Counted from the stretch's first letter, positions 1 to 12,815 are shown. The stretch is 64,000 bases of DNA from Pohlia nutans (GCA_022496805.1 CM040102.1:1116001-1180000), one strand, 5' to 3'. Numbers and translations: made by a program. Notes: generated from the sequence alone by a model not told the origin.

Positions 1-2
1 AG

Positions 3-1745
3 AGTCTAGACCCCATCATTGAGTTGTCCAGTGAATCTGAGGGGGAAACACCATCACGACCCTCGCAACTTCCAAACTTGAATGATCCAGCTCCTTTTGT
101 TGCGAGTCAAGCTACTGTCCGCACCCCCGCTAATAGTCCATCTTCTTCCTCATTCTCCCTCCCTCCTCTATATCCTAGTAGTTCACAAGATTGCCCTAGT
201 GTTATGCAATGTTTACGGAAGCTGTCTAGTGTTCCTGGCTCTCGTAATGAACTTGCTCAAATAGATTTTGATCGCATCGAATATCATAAGGTGCAGTTCC
301 TTCCCTCGCAGTTTGACGGGGATGTGGTCTTTGAGCTACCACCGGTTTCTGGGCGTGTACACTCTTCCGGAGCCCGGAGCATGGAGGAAATGGACAAGCG
401 TTATGATGGCCACACATGGTGCCGCACCACGATGTCCAACATCCACAACCCCTTCGGTTTGAAGTTCAGGAGGTCGGCGTGCGTAGGACACTTGCATTGC
501 GACAACGAGGATTGTGACTATCTTGCTAGAACGTATAAAAAGAATGAGACAGAGTGGACTGGTACAACTTACTTCCCGTTCGATATTCGTCAAAGCCCTC
601 CTCCAGAATCTTCCATTGCATGTAGAGTCTGCAAGAAAGCCCCTTCTTGTCGTGACTCTTGCACGGCGCGCGTGTATTACGTGCTCAATGTGAACGACAA
701 GTCTCGTGCATGTATCCATTTGGGCTTCCATCGACATCCCGTCGCTGATGGACCGTGCAGAGATTCCATGGAGACCATCACCGGCTTGATTGCATCGGAG
801 GTGGCGAAGACTCCCACCGCCAAAAACTCGGCCATCACTCTTGCAGCTAGCAAGGAGTTCCTCGAGACGTTTCTTGTCCACAGTGGGCCAGGCCCAAAAG
901 AGATGCTCGAAGGACAGGAACTGGACAAGGTGATGGACAAGTTCCGCATGCTCAGCTCTTCCAACGTTCGAAACATGATCGCCACTTTTCGCGCTCAAGG
1001 CAAAGGCAAAGGCGAGATTGATCAAATTCTAGAGATGAAGCGGCATGCGAAGATCGAGTTCATACAGGACAGTGTCTTCCCGGGACAAGGCCAGGAAAAG
1101 GTATATATCTTCAAAATGATCGTGCATGGCCCCGGGAGTGGCGTCGACCTCGTGAGAAGAATGCAACCTGGAGGTGACCTCCAAAATTGCTTCGTTATGT
1201 TTGATCACGTGAAGAGAGTGAAGCCGTGGACCACCATTGCTTGCCATGTTTATGACTCTACCTACTGCAAGGTGATGACCATCGCTGTCTGCGATATGCA
1301 AACGGAAGGCACTGAGGGACAACTTATATTTTGGCGTTGCCTGAACAAAGTCATGGACAACAATGGCGTACCAAATCCAAACTTCAAAGGTTTCATGTGC
1401 GACAGCGCACAAGCAAACTTCAATGCAGTTCGCATTGTCTATAGCTCGGGCAATCCTGCCGTGCCTATGGTAGACCGTGAAAGGACTTGTCTATTCCACT
1501 GGGCAACGAGCATGCACAAACACACTGAGAAGCTGATCGCCAAGAACTTCCAGAATCAGCACATCAGGCTTTGCAAACAATATAAAGATGCCCAAACAAT
1601 GGACGAAGCTGACAGGATGTACCTTGAGTTGAGAGCGTGGTGGTACTCGTCCAGTGCTGCTTGAGAGGATGCGATTCGCGAGCTTGAAGACTGGCTGGCC
1701 TTTTGGCATTTTCGCTACCGTCAATGGGGCGGTTTCATGGAAACG
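3..1745 (+). pseudogene. MULE transposase exon 1 (copy 1), cut by the left window edge
   Basis: This is the cut-and-paste transposase of a Mutator-like element. The window opens inside the acidic linker (PIIELSSESEG), so the N-terminal 138 or so residues are missing. It then matches the intact copy at 16566-20450 almost residue for residue. Visible parts are the WRKY/GCM1-like finger (DGHTW, then Cys pairs CRVC and SCRDSC, ending HRHPV), the DDE-core motifs YDSTYCKV and FMCDSAQANFNA, and TCLFHW. A TGA at 1662-1664 replaces the TCA serine codon of the intact copy, and the frame then continues to the same donor site (ACG|GTAAAA). The second exon with the SWIM finger is absent, because similarity stops inside the intron near 2125. 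It is the transposase end of a unit lying mostly left of the window. Family assignment is strong; loss of function is inferred from the stop and the missing exon. Confidence 0.85.
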
Positions 1746-2417
1746 GTAAAATATCAAAAGCCCCCTTTCATTTCACGTGGATGTTGAGAATATGTTGTAG
1801 TCCCTCGATGTCGATGGCCCTTCCCCCGTAATTGCCTGCATGTTGACGGGGTCAAGTATTGACCCCTCGGGCCCGACGGTTGCTTGGACACCTACCACTG
1901 TAAATAAATTTAGAGGAACAAAGGGCACTTAGAAAATAGCCGTCGGCCACGACGGCTATTTTTCTTAAATATATATATATTTTTTTTTTTCTCAAATCAG
2001 AGTAAAAAAATAGAACTTGAGAAAAAAAAATTCCTTCAAACGAGATTATTTATACATCTATCACCCCAACGTAATTATTATTAAAACTTTCCTAAACCGT
2101 GAGATCAAAATTGTTTTGTGCAAGGGAAAAGCTATTACGTGAGCAGTGAGCAGAGATTTTTGGAAAAATTTCGGGCTGTTGGATTTTAAAGGACCTCCTA
2201 TTACCGCGGATTTAGGTGTAATTGGTGAGTATTTATGAAACATTGATTTGTTAAAAGTACCTATAGCTGTGGAATTTAGGGTGTATTTTTAGGGTTTTAG
2301 TGGAATTTAGTAGCTTCTAACAACAATTGCTTGTTCCTGAATCTAACAAAAATGCATTCAAACTCGTTATAGAATCAAGAAATGATGTGGAAATAAATAA
2401 ATACTCAAACCGTACGA
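1746..2417. other. MULE intron remnant with a hairpin, then unassigned AT-rich sequence
   Basis: Positions 1746-2125 match the intron of the intact MULE copy (17946-18299, other strand), including a long hairpin at 1933-1962 built on AGCCGTCGG facing its complement across CCAC-like loop bases. Similarity to the MULE ends near 2125. From there to 2417 I see only AT-rich sequence that should contain the outer terminus of the neighbouring MTase unit. No copy of the hairpin terminal module seen at 15591 or 35101 could be recognised here. Confidence 0.5.
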
Positions 2418-5400
2418 TCAAAGTGAATCTGTATCAGATTCGATAGCACTCACATTGACATATAAAAGAACACGAGGATCATAATGTCGACGTGGTGTAG
2501 AATAGCATGAAGAACCACTAGGGCTAGGACTGGCATTGGCAAATGCCGTTGCCAATGCTTCTATGTACACTGGAAGTCCTTGAGGGGCACTATCAGAACT
2601 GACCAAACTCTGCAAGGACTTTCTAAGGTTAAAATGGCTCCGTTGTAGTGGTTTATTCTTTGTCAAACTGCAAACATACAAAGTGTAAAAGTATTAGAAA
2701 ACGTATTCAGAAGAAGATGTACTAACTAGTATTTGCAAGGTGCATTAAATAAACATTGAAACTTACTCACATGGACAGTCAAGGGGCTCGTCAGGAACGG
2801 TCTCATCATCGGAATCAGGAAGGTTGATGTGAGCGGTCTTAGGTGGCGCCGTCCGTGGCTGAGGAGCAATGAGGGGCTTGAAGACCTCAGCAAATAGCTT
2901 TGAGTCGCTTTCAAGTGCGACAATATGACGGTTGCAAGCCCGTGCTGCACGGATAGACGCACCTGCATAATAGAGTAGAAAAGGTTTATTAGAAACAAAG
3001 GGTTTAATGTCACATGATATTGATTCTAGCATTCAATGAAGGAGAATGAAATTACCTGTGGATGCCGTTAGGTCTGCTACGATACCATTCTCTGGAGTTA
3101 AACCATACACAAACAGTTTCATCAACACCTCTGACTTCTCTTTGGGACCACGCCATGGTGTCCCTGTATCCTTCCTCAACAACTGTGACTCTAGCGTCAC
3201 AGCGTTGAAAAGAACGTCATCGCACGCTAGGTCGACCTGCGGAATGGACGGGTCTTTTACAATAACTAGAGGTGGAGGCTGCCGGGCAACAGTAATGGGA
3301 ACATCACGGGCAAGAAGAACCGCCTTGAACTTCAATGTCTACAAAAAAACAATCAATATTAATACATACGGTGTCATATTACATAACATGTCCTAGAAAT
3401 ACAATTTGAAGAAAGTTTAAAAGTTAGAGGAGCTCACATTTTTAGATGGATGGAGCGGATTCGCTAGATGGAGGTAGTTGATGATTGTCCACTCATCAAC
3501 TACTTTCATCTTATAATTTTTAAAATAGGACATTACTTCTTTTTTGACAATGGGACTGTCAGGGTAAAAAAGGAGAAATGCACCATCGTCATGGAGATAA
3601 GCATATGCAAATCCCATGGTGACCTTCAAAAAACCCTCAATATTCTCATTCCAATTAGGAACCTGAGATGGCGGGTCTGAAACACCGGGGACCCTCAAGC
3701 CATCTGGATACTCTGCAATAAGTAGATCAACCCCCGGTTTCTCTAGAGCCTTACCGTCAAAGAATAGCTGTCTAGAGCCAGAAACCTGTCACAATGAAGA
3801 AACATGGAGCATTAAATATTGAGACTACAATCCACTAACTAATACCAATTGGCAAACAATGAATCAAAAACAAAATATAGTGTTCACATTCTTCAATAAC
3901 TCCACAATCTCATTGTAACACAGAGAATCAAATATTGAGACTACAATACACAAACTAATAACAATTGGCAAACAGTAGACCCAAAAATTTTAGAAGTAGT
4001 TTTCACCTTCTTCAAAAACTCCACGATCTGATTATACTCTGGGCAGAATTGACCAGTTTTCTTCTTTTCATCTGCCATTCGCAAGAAAAAGTCGTTGACA
4101 AGAAGGTCAAGAGAAGTGTACTCTGAAACACTAACACCGGGCTTGCTCAACATGGGTGCTCGTTTCGGGGGAGAAAGGAACACCGTTGGACTAGAAGGGC
4201 CTGCATTGGACAACTTCACCCTCTTCGTTGCAGGCTCCGCTGCTGTCACAGCTGGGGTCTCTACCGGTGGAGGTGGACTCTGTGCTGGTGGTGGTGCTGC
4301 GGTATAGACCACAATGGGAGTAGATGGAACTGCAGCCGCTGGTGCAGAGGTCTCTAGAGCATCAGCCTTGCGTTTTGAACCACGCTTGGATGTCGTGGTT
4401 TCCTTTTGAGTCGAAGCAGCTTCCTTCTCAGGGGTTGCTGTGTCCTTCTGTGTACCTGTTCCAATCAGACTAGGCTCGAGGGAGTCTCGCAGGGCAATGT
4501 CAAATGAAGGAGGCTTGGTAAGTGGACAATCTAAGTACCACCCACAGCGGTCCCAGTGCACACTATCCCACTGCTTCAGAAGCCCTTCTGTGAGCATGAA
4601 CTCATCACTCTCCTGATCAAGATAGTTCACTAGACATGGCCTTTGCCGGAAACAAAATATACTTAAAGTATCGGTACAAGACACGGTGCAATGCAGGTTT
4701 GAATAGATATTGCTTGTCAACCGTATTGTTCTTGTGGATGCCTTTATCAACAGCAAATTCTCTGTAGAAAGCAGTGTCCCAGAGTGAAATTCGCATTTCC
4801 TCAATGTAATCATAGATGGTGGGTATTGGGTCTCTACCGTCTGGGTGGTAATCGATGGTGACCTTTTGATCTCGAACAATGCACTCGAAAATGACCCCAG
4901 CTTCTATGGTCAACTGCAAAAAATTTAACATTTGAAAAAGATGTAATGAAATGATGACAATGTGATATAAGAATCCAATGTCAAATTGTGGGAGCACTGA
5001 TAGAAAACATGAAGAACTTGGTAGACAAAACTTGGAATGTACCTGGGACCACCAAGTAGCCTTGTGAAGCCAGATCAAGAAGGTGTCATCACTAAAGTTA
5101 GATTTAGGAAACCTGAGTTGCACTCGGAGTTTTGCAAGCTGATTCCATCGTTCAAGCCAAAGAACCTTCATGATAGGATCCATAACGCTGGTGCCAAGCA
5201 TCCAAAGCTTCTCAAGCTTCATCTCTGGTTCTTCATCATGAGACTCATAGTGATACTTCACTTCCTCAAGAAAAGGTATGGTGTTGCTGGAATCAGCAAC
5301 AGGCAGCATCTTCTTCAACTCACCCTTGTAATGAACTTTGGTTTTCTTCACAGCCCTGTGCACAAGTTCCTCAAGTCTCTTAGCAGTCCAATCTTCTGGA

Positions 5401-6851
5401 TTAGGATATCTCTCATAAAATCTCCTCTGAGCAACGGCGGCTGCTTCTCCAATCTCTTGCTGCAACAGGAAGACAACAATTAAACAGACATTAGGAAAGA
5501 ACTAATTGCCAACATTATAGACAAACTTCAGCAGTTAAGTGACGGTTATACCTGATTGAGAAGAGCACTGAGAGAATCAACAGTCAACGAAAACCACGTC
5601 TGGCCCTTGTGACCCTTCTTTTTATTCTCAGAGAGTCGAAGGTCCTTAGGTGGCACCAATGATTTAAAATATGAGAGAGGTTGGGCACCTATGGTTCGAA
5701 CTCGATAGAGTTTATGGACAAGGTTGGAAGTCACATGAGACTTTTCATTTCTCTTGTTAAATCAAATACATTTAAATTAGTGTACTTATGAAATGATACA
5801 CCAAAATTGCATGATAACAAATATGTTACAAAGTTGAAATCGTACCAATTGACTTCATGTAGAGCAGTGAGCATCGTGGGAATATCTCCTTTCACCTCCA
5901 GGATGATGCTATCAACTGAATAATGCCATCCAAGATCATTTGCATGGTCCTGATCTATGATTGGCATCCACGCTTGGATTCTATGGTTACCATCCCAGAC
6001 ATCGAACATTTTCCCACAGAAAACACTGAAGATGGGATCAGCAACAAGCATGGATTCGAACTCATCGTTGACAGTAACCCAATGATCACTCCAAGATGAT
6101 CTAACCTCTGGTGTCACGAGTTTGGTCTTACCGTCGTTGTCCTCAGAGGCCACATAAAAGACACCGTTACCTTGCATATATCCATTTTTTATAAAATTGG
6201 ACGCCAGCTTCATGACATCGTTTTTGAGAAAAGGTCTCACAACAGGAAGGCACACCATTCTACAGAGGGGAATCATCAATCGGGACTTATGACGAGGTTG
6301 GAACCGAAGCCTCTCGATTCGAGATCGTGTGTTGGGGGTCTCACTCAGCAGAATTGAGGTGAGCTGGGAATGAACGTCGCGCTCATTCAGCAGCTCTTCT
6401 TGTGTACGTTCGCCAAGGTCAACAGAATCACCTTCACAATAGTCAAGTTCCAATAGTTAGTAGTTGAAAGGAAAAAAGGTTGACATGAAATGAGGCTAAT
6501 CAAAAGGATTGAATAGCACCTTCAAGGTCTTCATCCTGACCCGGGGAGGACACTTAGGAAATTTATTAAACATGGTGTGTTAAAATATAGGGTGTGTTTT
6601 ATTCATGAGCAATAAAATTTGGAAATATTTAGATGTAATATAGGATGCTTAAAATTCAAGTAAAGAATAATTACAGAATATACTTAGAATATACCTAGAA
6701 TACTCGAGAATATTCAAGAATATACCTCAAATATTCCAATTATGTGATAGCCTCATTTAATTACCCCTTTAAAGCACGTGTTCTACCAAAGTATAGTGAA
6801 GTGTCCTCCCCAAGCATCCTCATTTTCCTGTAATTCACCATCCGCATCCAT
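2418..6851 (-). pseudogene. ParB-like / beta-class DNA methyltransferase fusion gene, copy A (disrupted)
   Basis: This is a multi-exon gene on the minus strand. Exons I place with GT-AG borders are 5459-5043, 4913-4007, 3785-3438, 3338-3056, 2962-2767 and 2667-2418, plus a first block from about 6851 to 5846 and a small exon near 5757-5552. The ParB-like block has IPLCRMV..P.VRP and DGNHRIQAW. The MTase block has a motif-IV position reading AEYPDG, then PWRGPKEK and the motif-I equivalent ADLTASTG|GAS. The exon carrying motif IV is 348 nt, the same as in copies B and C. Two introns present in B and C (after LEEV, and after the LYR codons) are absent here. Damage: a 277-bp MITE splits the first acidic exon, the frame changes near 4630 (PAKAM to VNYLDQ), and the 5846/5757 junction does not keep phase. 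MTase activity is unproven because the usual DPPY-type motif is not preserved. Confidence 0.65.
6538..6814. mobile_element. MITE-like insertion in the first exon of MTase copy A
   Basis: This is an AT-rich 277-bp segment whose ends are inverted copies of GGGGAGGACACTT (6543-6555 and 6799-6812 region). It is flanked by a direct repeat CATCCT at 6532-6537 and 6815-6820. Removing the insert plus one repeat restores an acidic reading frame on the minus strand (ENEDEDLE), which supports insertion into a coding exon. It carries no ORF. The superfamily is not clear from these termini. Confidence 0.6.
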
Positions 6852-7020
6852 TTCTGATTGTTCTATACACACAAGTGAGGGACAGTTAGTCTAGGAGCAC
6901 TTAAAAACTTTGAACAGAATCACGTGTGAACAATAACACCTGCATCCAAAAGTACACAGAATACCAGCATTGTAAAGGGACACGGCTACACGAGTGCAAG
7001 GCAAGTACAGGCTAGGGAGT

Positions 7021-10000
7021 ATTAAAGGAGAGGGACAAGGCAGGGCATGGCAGTTGTACAGAGAAGGGATTAGGTTAGAAGGACGCGATTGGGAGGAGCC
7101 AGTACCGGCTGGGTTTAATAGGAGATCCCGGCCAGGCCTGGGTTGCATTGAATCAGGTAAGGCTGGGTTGCACTGAAGCAGCGCGACACCGTAAGCCAGT
7201 ACCGGCTGGGTACCATCGAAGGGCATGGACAGTGCTACACATCAGGGCAATGACACAGCAGGGCATGGACACAGCAGGGCCTGGACACATCAGGGGATGG
7301 ACACATCAGGGCATGGACACATCAGGGCATGGACACATCTGGGCACATGGACCCTGCTACGAAGCCTGCACATGGACACAGCTACACCGCCCTGTATATT
7401 AAGCACCATTTATTCTGGTATTTAGTATAACAGCTAGTATTTTGAATTTTGTATTTCGTATACTCAACGTTAGTATGTATTACAAATAAAACCCGACTAG
7501 TTCAAGTGTATTTGGCTTAGGGAATCCATACGGCTCTACAGTCACTGCCCAGTAAGACCATAGAGTCAAACACTGGCTTAGTTTTAGGGTCCACTGATAG
7601 TACACATTAGTCTTTCACAAAACATAAGAAGGAACCACTTATAACCACTGCGTCTTCACACATGGTTCAAAGCTCATCCCTCTTTCTACTGCTTTTTATA
7701 ACCTTATATTCTGCTCTGAGAGTTCTCATCAATAGTTTCTAAGTTATCGTAATAACTCCATGGTTCGAGATAATCCTCATCCGGATACTGGAGTTCCCAA
7801 ATTAAGTTGCTAAGATCCTCTGCAAGAAACAAAACCATTCAGTACATGTGAAACTTACATGTCATTCATTCCGCTGGCATAGGGATAAATGTTTCTCATT
7901 CACATTCAACAACTGTCATCAAATTGTAGGCTCGAGTGTAATGCCCCTTCAGACTGGGTACATTCGAGGCTTACAGAAAGCCTCAACTGAGGTGCTGCCT
8001 CTACTTTTGATACAGCTAGACTATGCTCGAGGGTCATCCGGACCGGCTGGGCACATTGAAGGCACGATAATTTAAAAAACATTTAAAATATAATTGAGGT
8101 CTCAAGGATACCGGCCTAAAACCTGATGGGAACATTAAAGGCTTAAAGAAAGCATCAGGTGAGGATACCATGGATTCTGATAAAGGCAGTGTTCTCGGAC
8201 AGGGGCTGAGTTCTGGAAGTGTTCTGATACAGGGAGAGTTCTGATATGGTGCTCGAGGGTTTAGGGTTACACTCTGGGCACGTTTGAGTCATTTTGATAG
8301 ACTTAAGCCATGATGAATTAAAAAGAGTTTGAACTAAAATGAAAGGCTCAGGGGGTTTTGGCAGGGTACATTAGATGCTTCAAGAAAGTAAGCCGGTACC
8401 GGCTGGACACATGTGATGCTTTTTGACAGCCTTAAGGCCACGATTATATCAAACAAAATTAAACCAAAACTAAAGGCCCAAGGGTAACGGATGGTACATT
8501 AGCGTCTAAAAAAAAGCCTTAGAGGAAGTGTACCATGGAGTTTTGTTACAGCCAGACGATGCTCAACGCTGAACCGGTACCAGCTGGCCTCAGCTGAGGC
8601 TTTTTGAAAACCTAAGGCCTCGACTGTTTGAAGATAAATTGAACTAGAATTGGAGGCCCGAGGGTAACGGCTGGGTAAATTAGAGGCTAAAAGATAGCCT
8701 CAGGTAAGGGTACCTTGGACTTTCAATACAGTTAGACCATGCTCGAGAGTCGGCCGGTGCCGGCTGGGCAAATTTCAGGCTATTTGACAACCTTGATGAT
8801 CTAAAAAAATTTTAACTAATATCTAGTATCTCGACACTAAGCCGGTACCGGCTGGGTAGATTTCAGACTTGGAGACAGCCGAAGGCAAACCACGAAGGAA
8901 AATTATAAGAAATGACACGAAGGTTTGTTAAAGGCTCGAGGGTAAGCCGGTACCAGCTGGGACAATTTGACGCTAACTGAAAGCCTAAAGCAACGTTGAT
9001 ACACAAATGCTTTGAGCATTTGAGTCTTGGAGACAACCTAAGCCCACAATTAATGGAGATCATTTTGAACTGAAATTTAGGTACCAGACCCTAAGCTTTG
9101 AACATCTGAGTCTTGGACTGAGTACATTTGAGGCATGACTAGGTAAATTTGAGGCTTTAAGACAGCCAACGGCCACGATGATTGAGATTTCTACTATAAT
9201 TTAGTACTCTCGACCCTAGGCCGGTACCGGCTGGATATATTTGAGGCTGAAAGACATACATAGCTAAGGTGTACGCTGCACTTTTGTAGCAGAATTACAA
9301 TCCTCGAGGGTTTTGGGTACCCGCTGGGTACATATAGTGTTTGGAGACAGCCTAAGGCCTCGATGATTCAGAATTCTATTGAACTAAATCTAGTATACTC
9401 CTGCCTAAGCCGGCACCGGCTAGGTACATATGAGGCCATGAGAGTCATGAGACACGATCATTCAAAAAACTTTTGAACTAAAAAAGCCATAGTCGACATT
9501 CGGGACCATAAGCAAGGTACATTGGAGGCTAGGACTGGGTAGGTTAGAAGGTTAGCCGGTACCGGCTGGGTACATTAGAGTCTCTGACTGCTAGAAGACT
9601 GCCAGGGTGCATTGGAGTCTGAGTTGCTTCATCACGTGAGTACGTGATACCACTTTGCTTAGATTTTGACATTCCTCTAACTAGAACCTAGGCCGGCACC
9701 GGCTAGGTCAATTAAAGGCATGCTTAATAGCCACGTTGCTTGAGTTTTTTTTTAATGATGTTTATGCTGGACCCTAAGCGCAGGTACCGGCTGGGTTTAT
9801 TTGAAGCTAGTGAGATGGCCATGTTGTTTGAGATTTTATAAATAACTTTGCATATTGGACCCTAAGCAGTATTCAGCTAGGTACATTTGAGTACGTGGAG
9901 TTCTAATACAAGTAGATCTTTGATGGAGTTTTGATACGTGAGTTCTGATACGGAGGATAAGCCGGCACTAACCTAAGGGTTTTTGACAGTCTAACGTGTA

Positions 10001-11060
10001 GAAGTATTAAAAATGCTTTGAAGTAAAAATCAATACACTCGACCCAAGCCGGCACCGGCTGGGTCAACTAGAAGCTTTTTGACAAACTAAGCTTTAGAAT
10101 GAACTGCCATGCTCGACCCTAAGCTAAGGTGGACACTGCAACTGCTTAAGGATTCAGGGCCCTCGAATTCTTAGGATATTTTGCGATCAAGAAGATGTGT
10201 GACCAAACAAAAATTTGAACTAAAAATTATATTCTCGAATGGGCTGGCTGAGTCTATTTTATATTCTCGAATGGTACCGGCTCGGTCAACATGAGGCCTA
10301 CCTGGGTTGCTTTTGTCTTTATGGCTCGTGTCAGCTTGTCAAATTGACACCTGAAGACAAACTGGGTCAACTAGTAGCCTGAAGACCCCTGCTCGCCCCC
10401 GAGCCACAAGCTGGTCATCTAAGCAGTCTAAATTGCCATACTCGAGCCTAGGCCGGCACCGGCTGGGTCACTGCAGCCCTCAAAGGAGAAGCTGGGTCAT
10501 CTAGCACCCTGAATTGCTATGCTCGAGCCTAGGTTTAGGCTGGGTCACTGCAGCCCTGAAGGAGATCTAAGCAGTCTAAATTGCCATGCTCGAGCCTAGG
10601 CCGGCACCGGCTGGGTCACTGCAGCCCTGAAGGAGATGCTGGGTCATCTATGCACCCAGAATTTGCGAGCTCGAGCCTCGGTTTTAGGCTGGGTCACTGC
10701 AAACCTTGAAGGAGATCTAAGCACCCTGAATTGCCGTGCTGGATCCTAGGCCGGCACCGGCTGGGTCACTGCAGCCCTCACAGGAGGTTTAGGGTCATCT
10801 AGCACCCTGAATTGCCTTGCTCGAGCCTAGGTGTAGGCTGGATCACTGCTGACCTAAAGGAGATCTAAGCACCCTGAAGGAGATCTAAGCACCCTGAATT
10901 GCCATGCTCGAAGCTCCGGCTGGGTCACTACAGCCCTGAAGGCACAATAACCCTAAACTATAAGCCTCCAGCTGGCTCAACAAGAACCCTAGGTGAAGAA
11001 GAATCTTGAATTGCCAAACTCGACCCGTAAAGACAAAAGCTGGGTCAACTAATTGACCCA
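7021..11060. repeat. Degenerate satellite with the palindrome GCCGGYACCGGC
   Basis: About 4 kb of irregular tandem repeats lie inside unit 1. The recurring core is GCCGGTACCGGC or GCCGGCACCGGC followed by TGGGTACATT-like sequence and GAGGCT. Clear copies occur near 8390, 8755, 8843, 8946, 9223, 9414, 9556, 9690, 10050, 10450, 10607 and 10750. The spacing is roughly 60-150 bases. The segment 10430-10930 is the most regular, with CTCGAGCCTAGG and GGGTCACTGCAGCCCT recurring. No coding potential was recognised. Confidence 0.7.
7225..7352. repeat. Minisatellite with 15-16-bp units
   Basis: Short direct repeats of GCATGGACACATCAGG and close variants stand head to tail about seven times. They give a repeated WTHQGMD peptide in one frame, which I treat as a by-product of the repeat. 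Confidence 0.75.
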
Positions 11061-11118
11061 TGGTCGATCCTAAGCAATGGTGGACGCTGTAAAGAGAATG
11101 TGAGAACGAGTTTAATAC

Positions 11119-11266
11119 CTTGTTGCACAGCCATAATTCCATTGGCCGTGTTCTCCGTGGCTCCTGTGGCCCTCGTCTCCTCTCCTTCCCTTCCTGCAAC
11201 CTCCTCAGCTTGTCCACCAGCGCTTCCCTCATTCTCTAACACATTACCATTCGCTTGAGTTTCCAT
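11119..11266 (-). CDS. Candidate acidic linker exon, unit 1
   Basis: This is an open stretch preceded by a good acceptor (TTCCGCAG) and followed by a donor (CAACAAG|GTATT). It encodes an acidic, low-complexity peptide beginning METQANGNVLENEG. It lies on the same strand as, and between, the SRMR exon (11998-12288) and the ParB exon of MTase copy A. A comparable short exon with acceptor and donor is seen at 40361-40438 in unit 3. Exon status is inferred from splice signals only and the order cannot be verified without transcript data. Confidence 0.3.
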
Positions 11267-11270
11267 CTGC

Positions 11271-11970
11271 GGAACCCAATATGCAAAATGATGAAACCAA
11301 GTCCAAGATCTTCATCAGTGAAAGCGCAGAGTTTATGGTTGAGAAACGCAATCAGAAGAAACAAACGAGGGGTAGAAATTAATGTGTTGAGGGAGGAGAT
11401 CAAACCCTAAATGCAACTTCGGTATAGGGTGACCGCTGTCTTGATAGTCGAGAACAACAATGGGATCACAGGGCTTGAATGCCCAGTGATCGGCTTGACG
11501 ATACCCTAAGCGAGGGAACACTGAAGAGTGGCTGAGTCCGGACGAGAAGGAAGGAGATGGAGACGAGGGCCTGCATACACAGCCCTGAACCCTAGGGCAA
11601 TGGCAGGGCCAGGAGCAAGCACGATGGAAAGGGCTCGAGGACAAGCCCAAGTGACTGAAGCCATGCCTACAGTGCTATATATGAGGGCAATCACAAACCC
11701 TAAATGGGCAGGGCCCACCTGACTAGGACCAGCAACAGGCCATTGGCAAGCAGCCGTGGGCAAAAATTTGAAGGCCACGGGCAAAAATTTGAAGACAAGG
11801 ATAAGGCCCAGGTTGAAAAAAAAAATTATATATTATGATTTTAGAACAATTATGTCACTAAGGCGCTAATCGGTCGTACTACATTCTCCTCTAGAAAAAA
11901 GCTCTATAGAAGACAACCAAATCTCAGTCTCATTGGAGTTTACATCCATGACAGAAAAATATTGTTCAGA
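11271..11970. other. No recognised feature
   Basis: This is mixed-composition sequence containing a near-duplicate of GGCCACGGGCAAAAATTTGAAG at 11753-11795 (two adjacent copies, seen as GGGCAAAAATTTGAAG). Open frames on both strands show no family motif and no conservation with units 2 or 3, so none is called. Confidence 0.4.
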
Positions 11971-11997
11971 CTATTTAGATAAAAAGGACAATGGTAC

Positions 11998-12288
11998 CTC
12001 CACATCATGCGACACTTCCTCCGAAGCACTTTCCTCGTACTCACAAATGTCTGGGTGATCGCTTTGTTGTGGACGCTGTTGTCTAGGCGTCTCGAAGTTT
12101 GTCTCTAGAATCGTCTCCAACTCGCGCTCATTGACAAGTTTGCCATAATCCAAGACTCTACCAATGTCCTCCTGGGCAGGTTCTTGAGATTTCCCACGCC
12201 TCAACCTCATCCTGCTTTGCTCCAACTGCTTTCTACTACTGAACCTGAGACTACCCTTTCGTCTTCTCTTCTGGGCTCCTCCAGGCAT
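11998..12288 (-). CDS. SRMR basic exon, unit 1
   Basis: This is the first exon of a small or larger spliced gene of unknown function. It starts at MPGGAQKRRRKG and runs to a donor GAG|GTACC. The N-terminal third is strongly basic and holds the conserved pattern: a K/R run, a hydrophobic pair, SS (or SC), a basic-rich stretch, then SRMR (here RRRKGSLRFSSRKQLEQSRM). The rest is acidic. Three other copies in this window share the pattern (21918, 37755, 60978). In units 1-3 it lies upstream of, and on the same strand as, the ParB-MTase gene, so it may be the 5' exon of that transcript or a separate protein. The basic patch suits DNA binding or nuclear import, but that is inference. Confidence 0.5.
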
Positions 12289-12315
12289 AATGAAGAACTC
12301 CCATCGTTCAAGCAC

Positions 12316-12815
12316 TTAACACCTTTGAACTGGCACCAGGACTTTATGACTTTTGTTTTGAATAATTACTATTGATAGAATCAAGCGTTCAGTCAGCTTG
12401 GCGGCCGTATGGTAGACTGACATAGGGAATTCAAATCAATAAGCGCCTAATATTGAGGTATAAATCATTCATTCTTTAAGAGAGTCTAATCCTGAGTGCA
12501 GACTTTAGTGTCAACTTGCCATCATGCTCATCGTGCAGCATCCATGTAAATGTTTTTAGATATTTGTCAGAGTTCAGACGGCTACTTCCAATCTCAGTGG
12601 TTTTCCGAAGGAAATAGCTGCACCCTTCAATTATATCTGTCTACAGAAACGCACATCTAGGTTTATGGCTTTAGTGTTCTAGAAACACACATCTAGATTT
12701 AGGGTTTAGGGATCTAGAAACACACATCTAGATTTAAGCGCTCATTTCCCAAATCCTCACTCTCTTTCCGGATTGCATTAAATGTCCTGAATTTACACTT
12801 CCCCAAAAGTAGACC
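12316..12815. other. Divergent intergenic region, unit 1, with a short triplicated repeat
   Basis: This 500-bp gap separates the SRMR exon (minus) from the MULE gene (plus), so it should hold both promoters. At 12655-12740 a unit of about 37 bases built on ACACATCTAG(A/G)TTTAGGG and TCTAGAAAC occurs about three times. No clear TATA box could be assigned. No gene X similarity was found here, unlike in units 2 and 3. Confidence 0.4.

Noticed and set aside
336..1025. 229-codon antisense frame across MULE copy 1
   Set aside because: It is the shadow of the transposase frame; a similar shadow lies opposite the other MULE copy.
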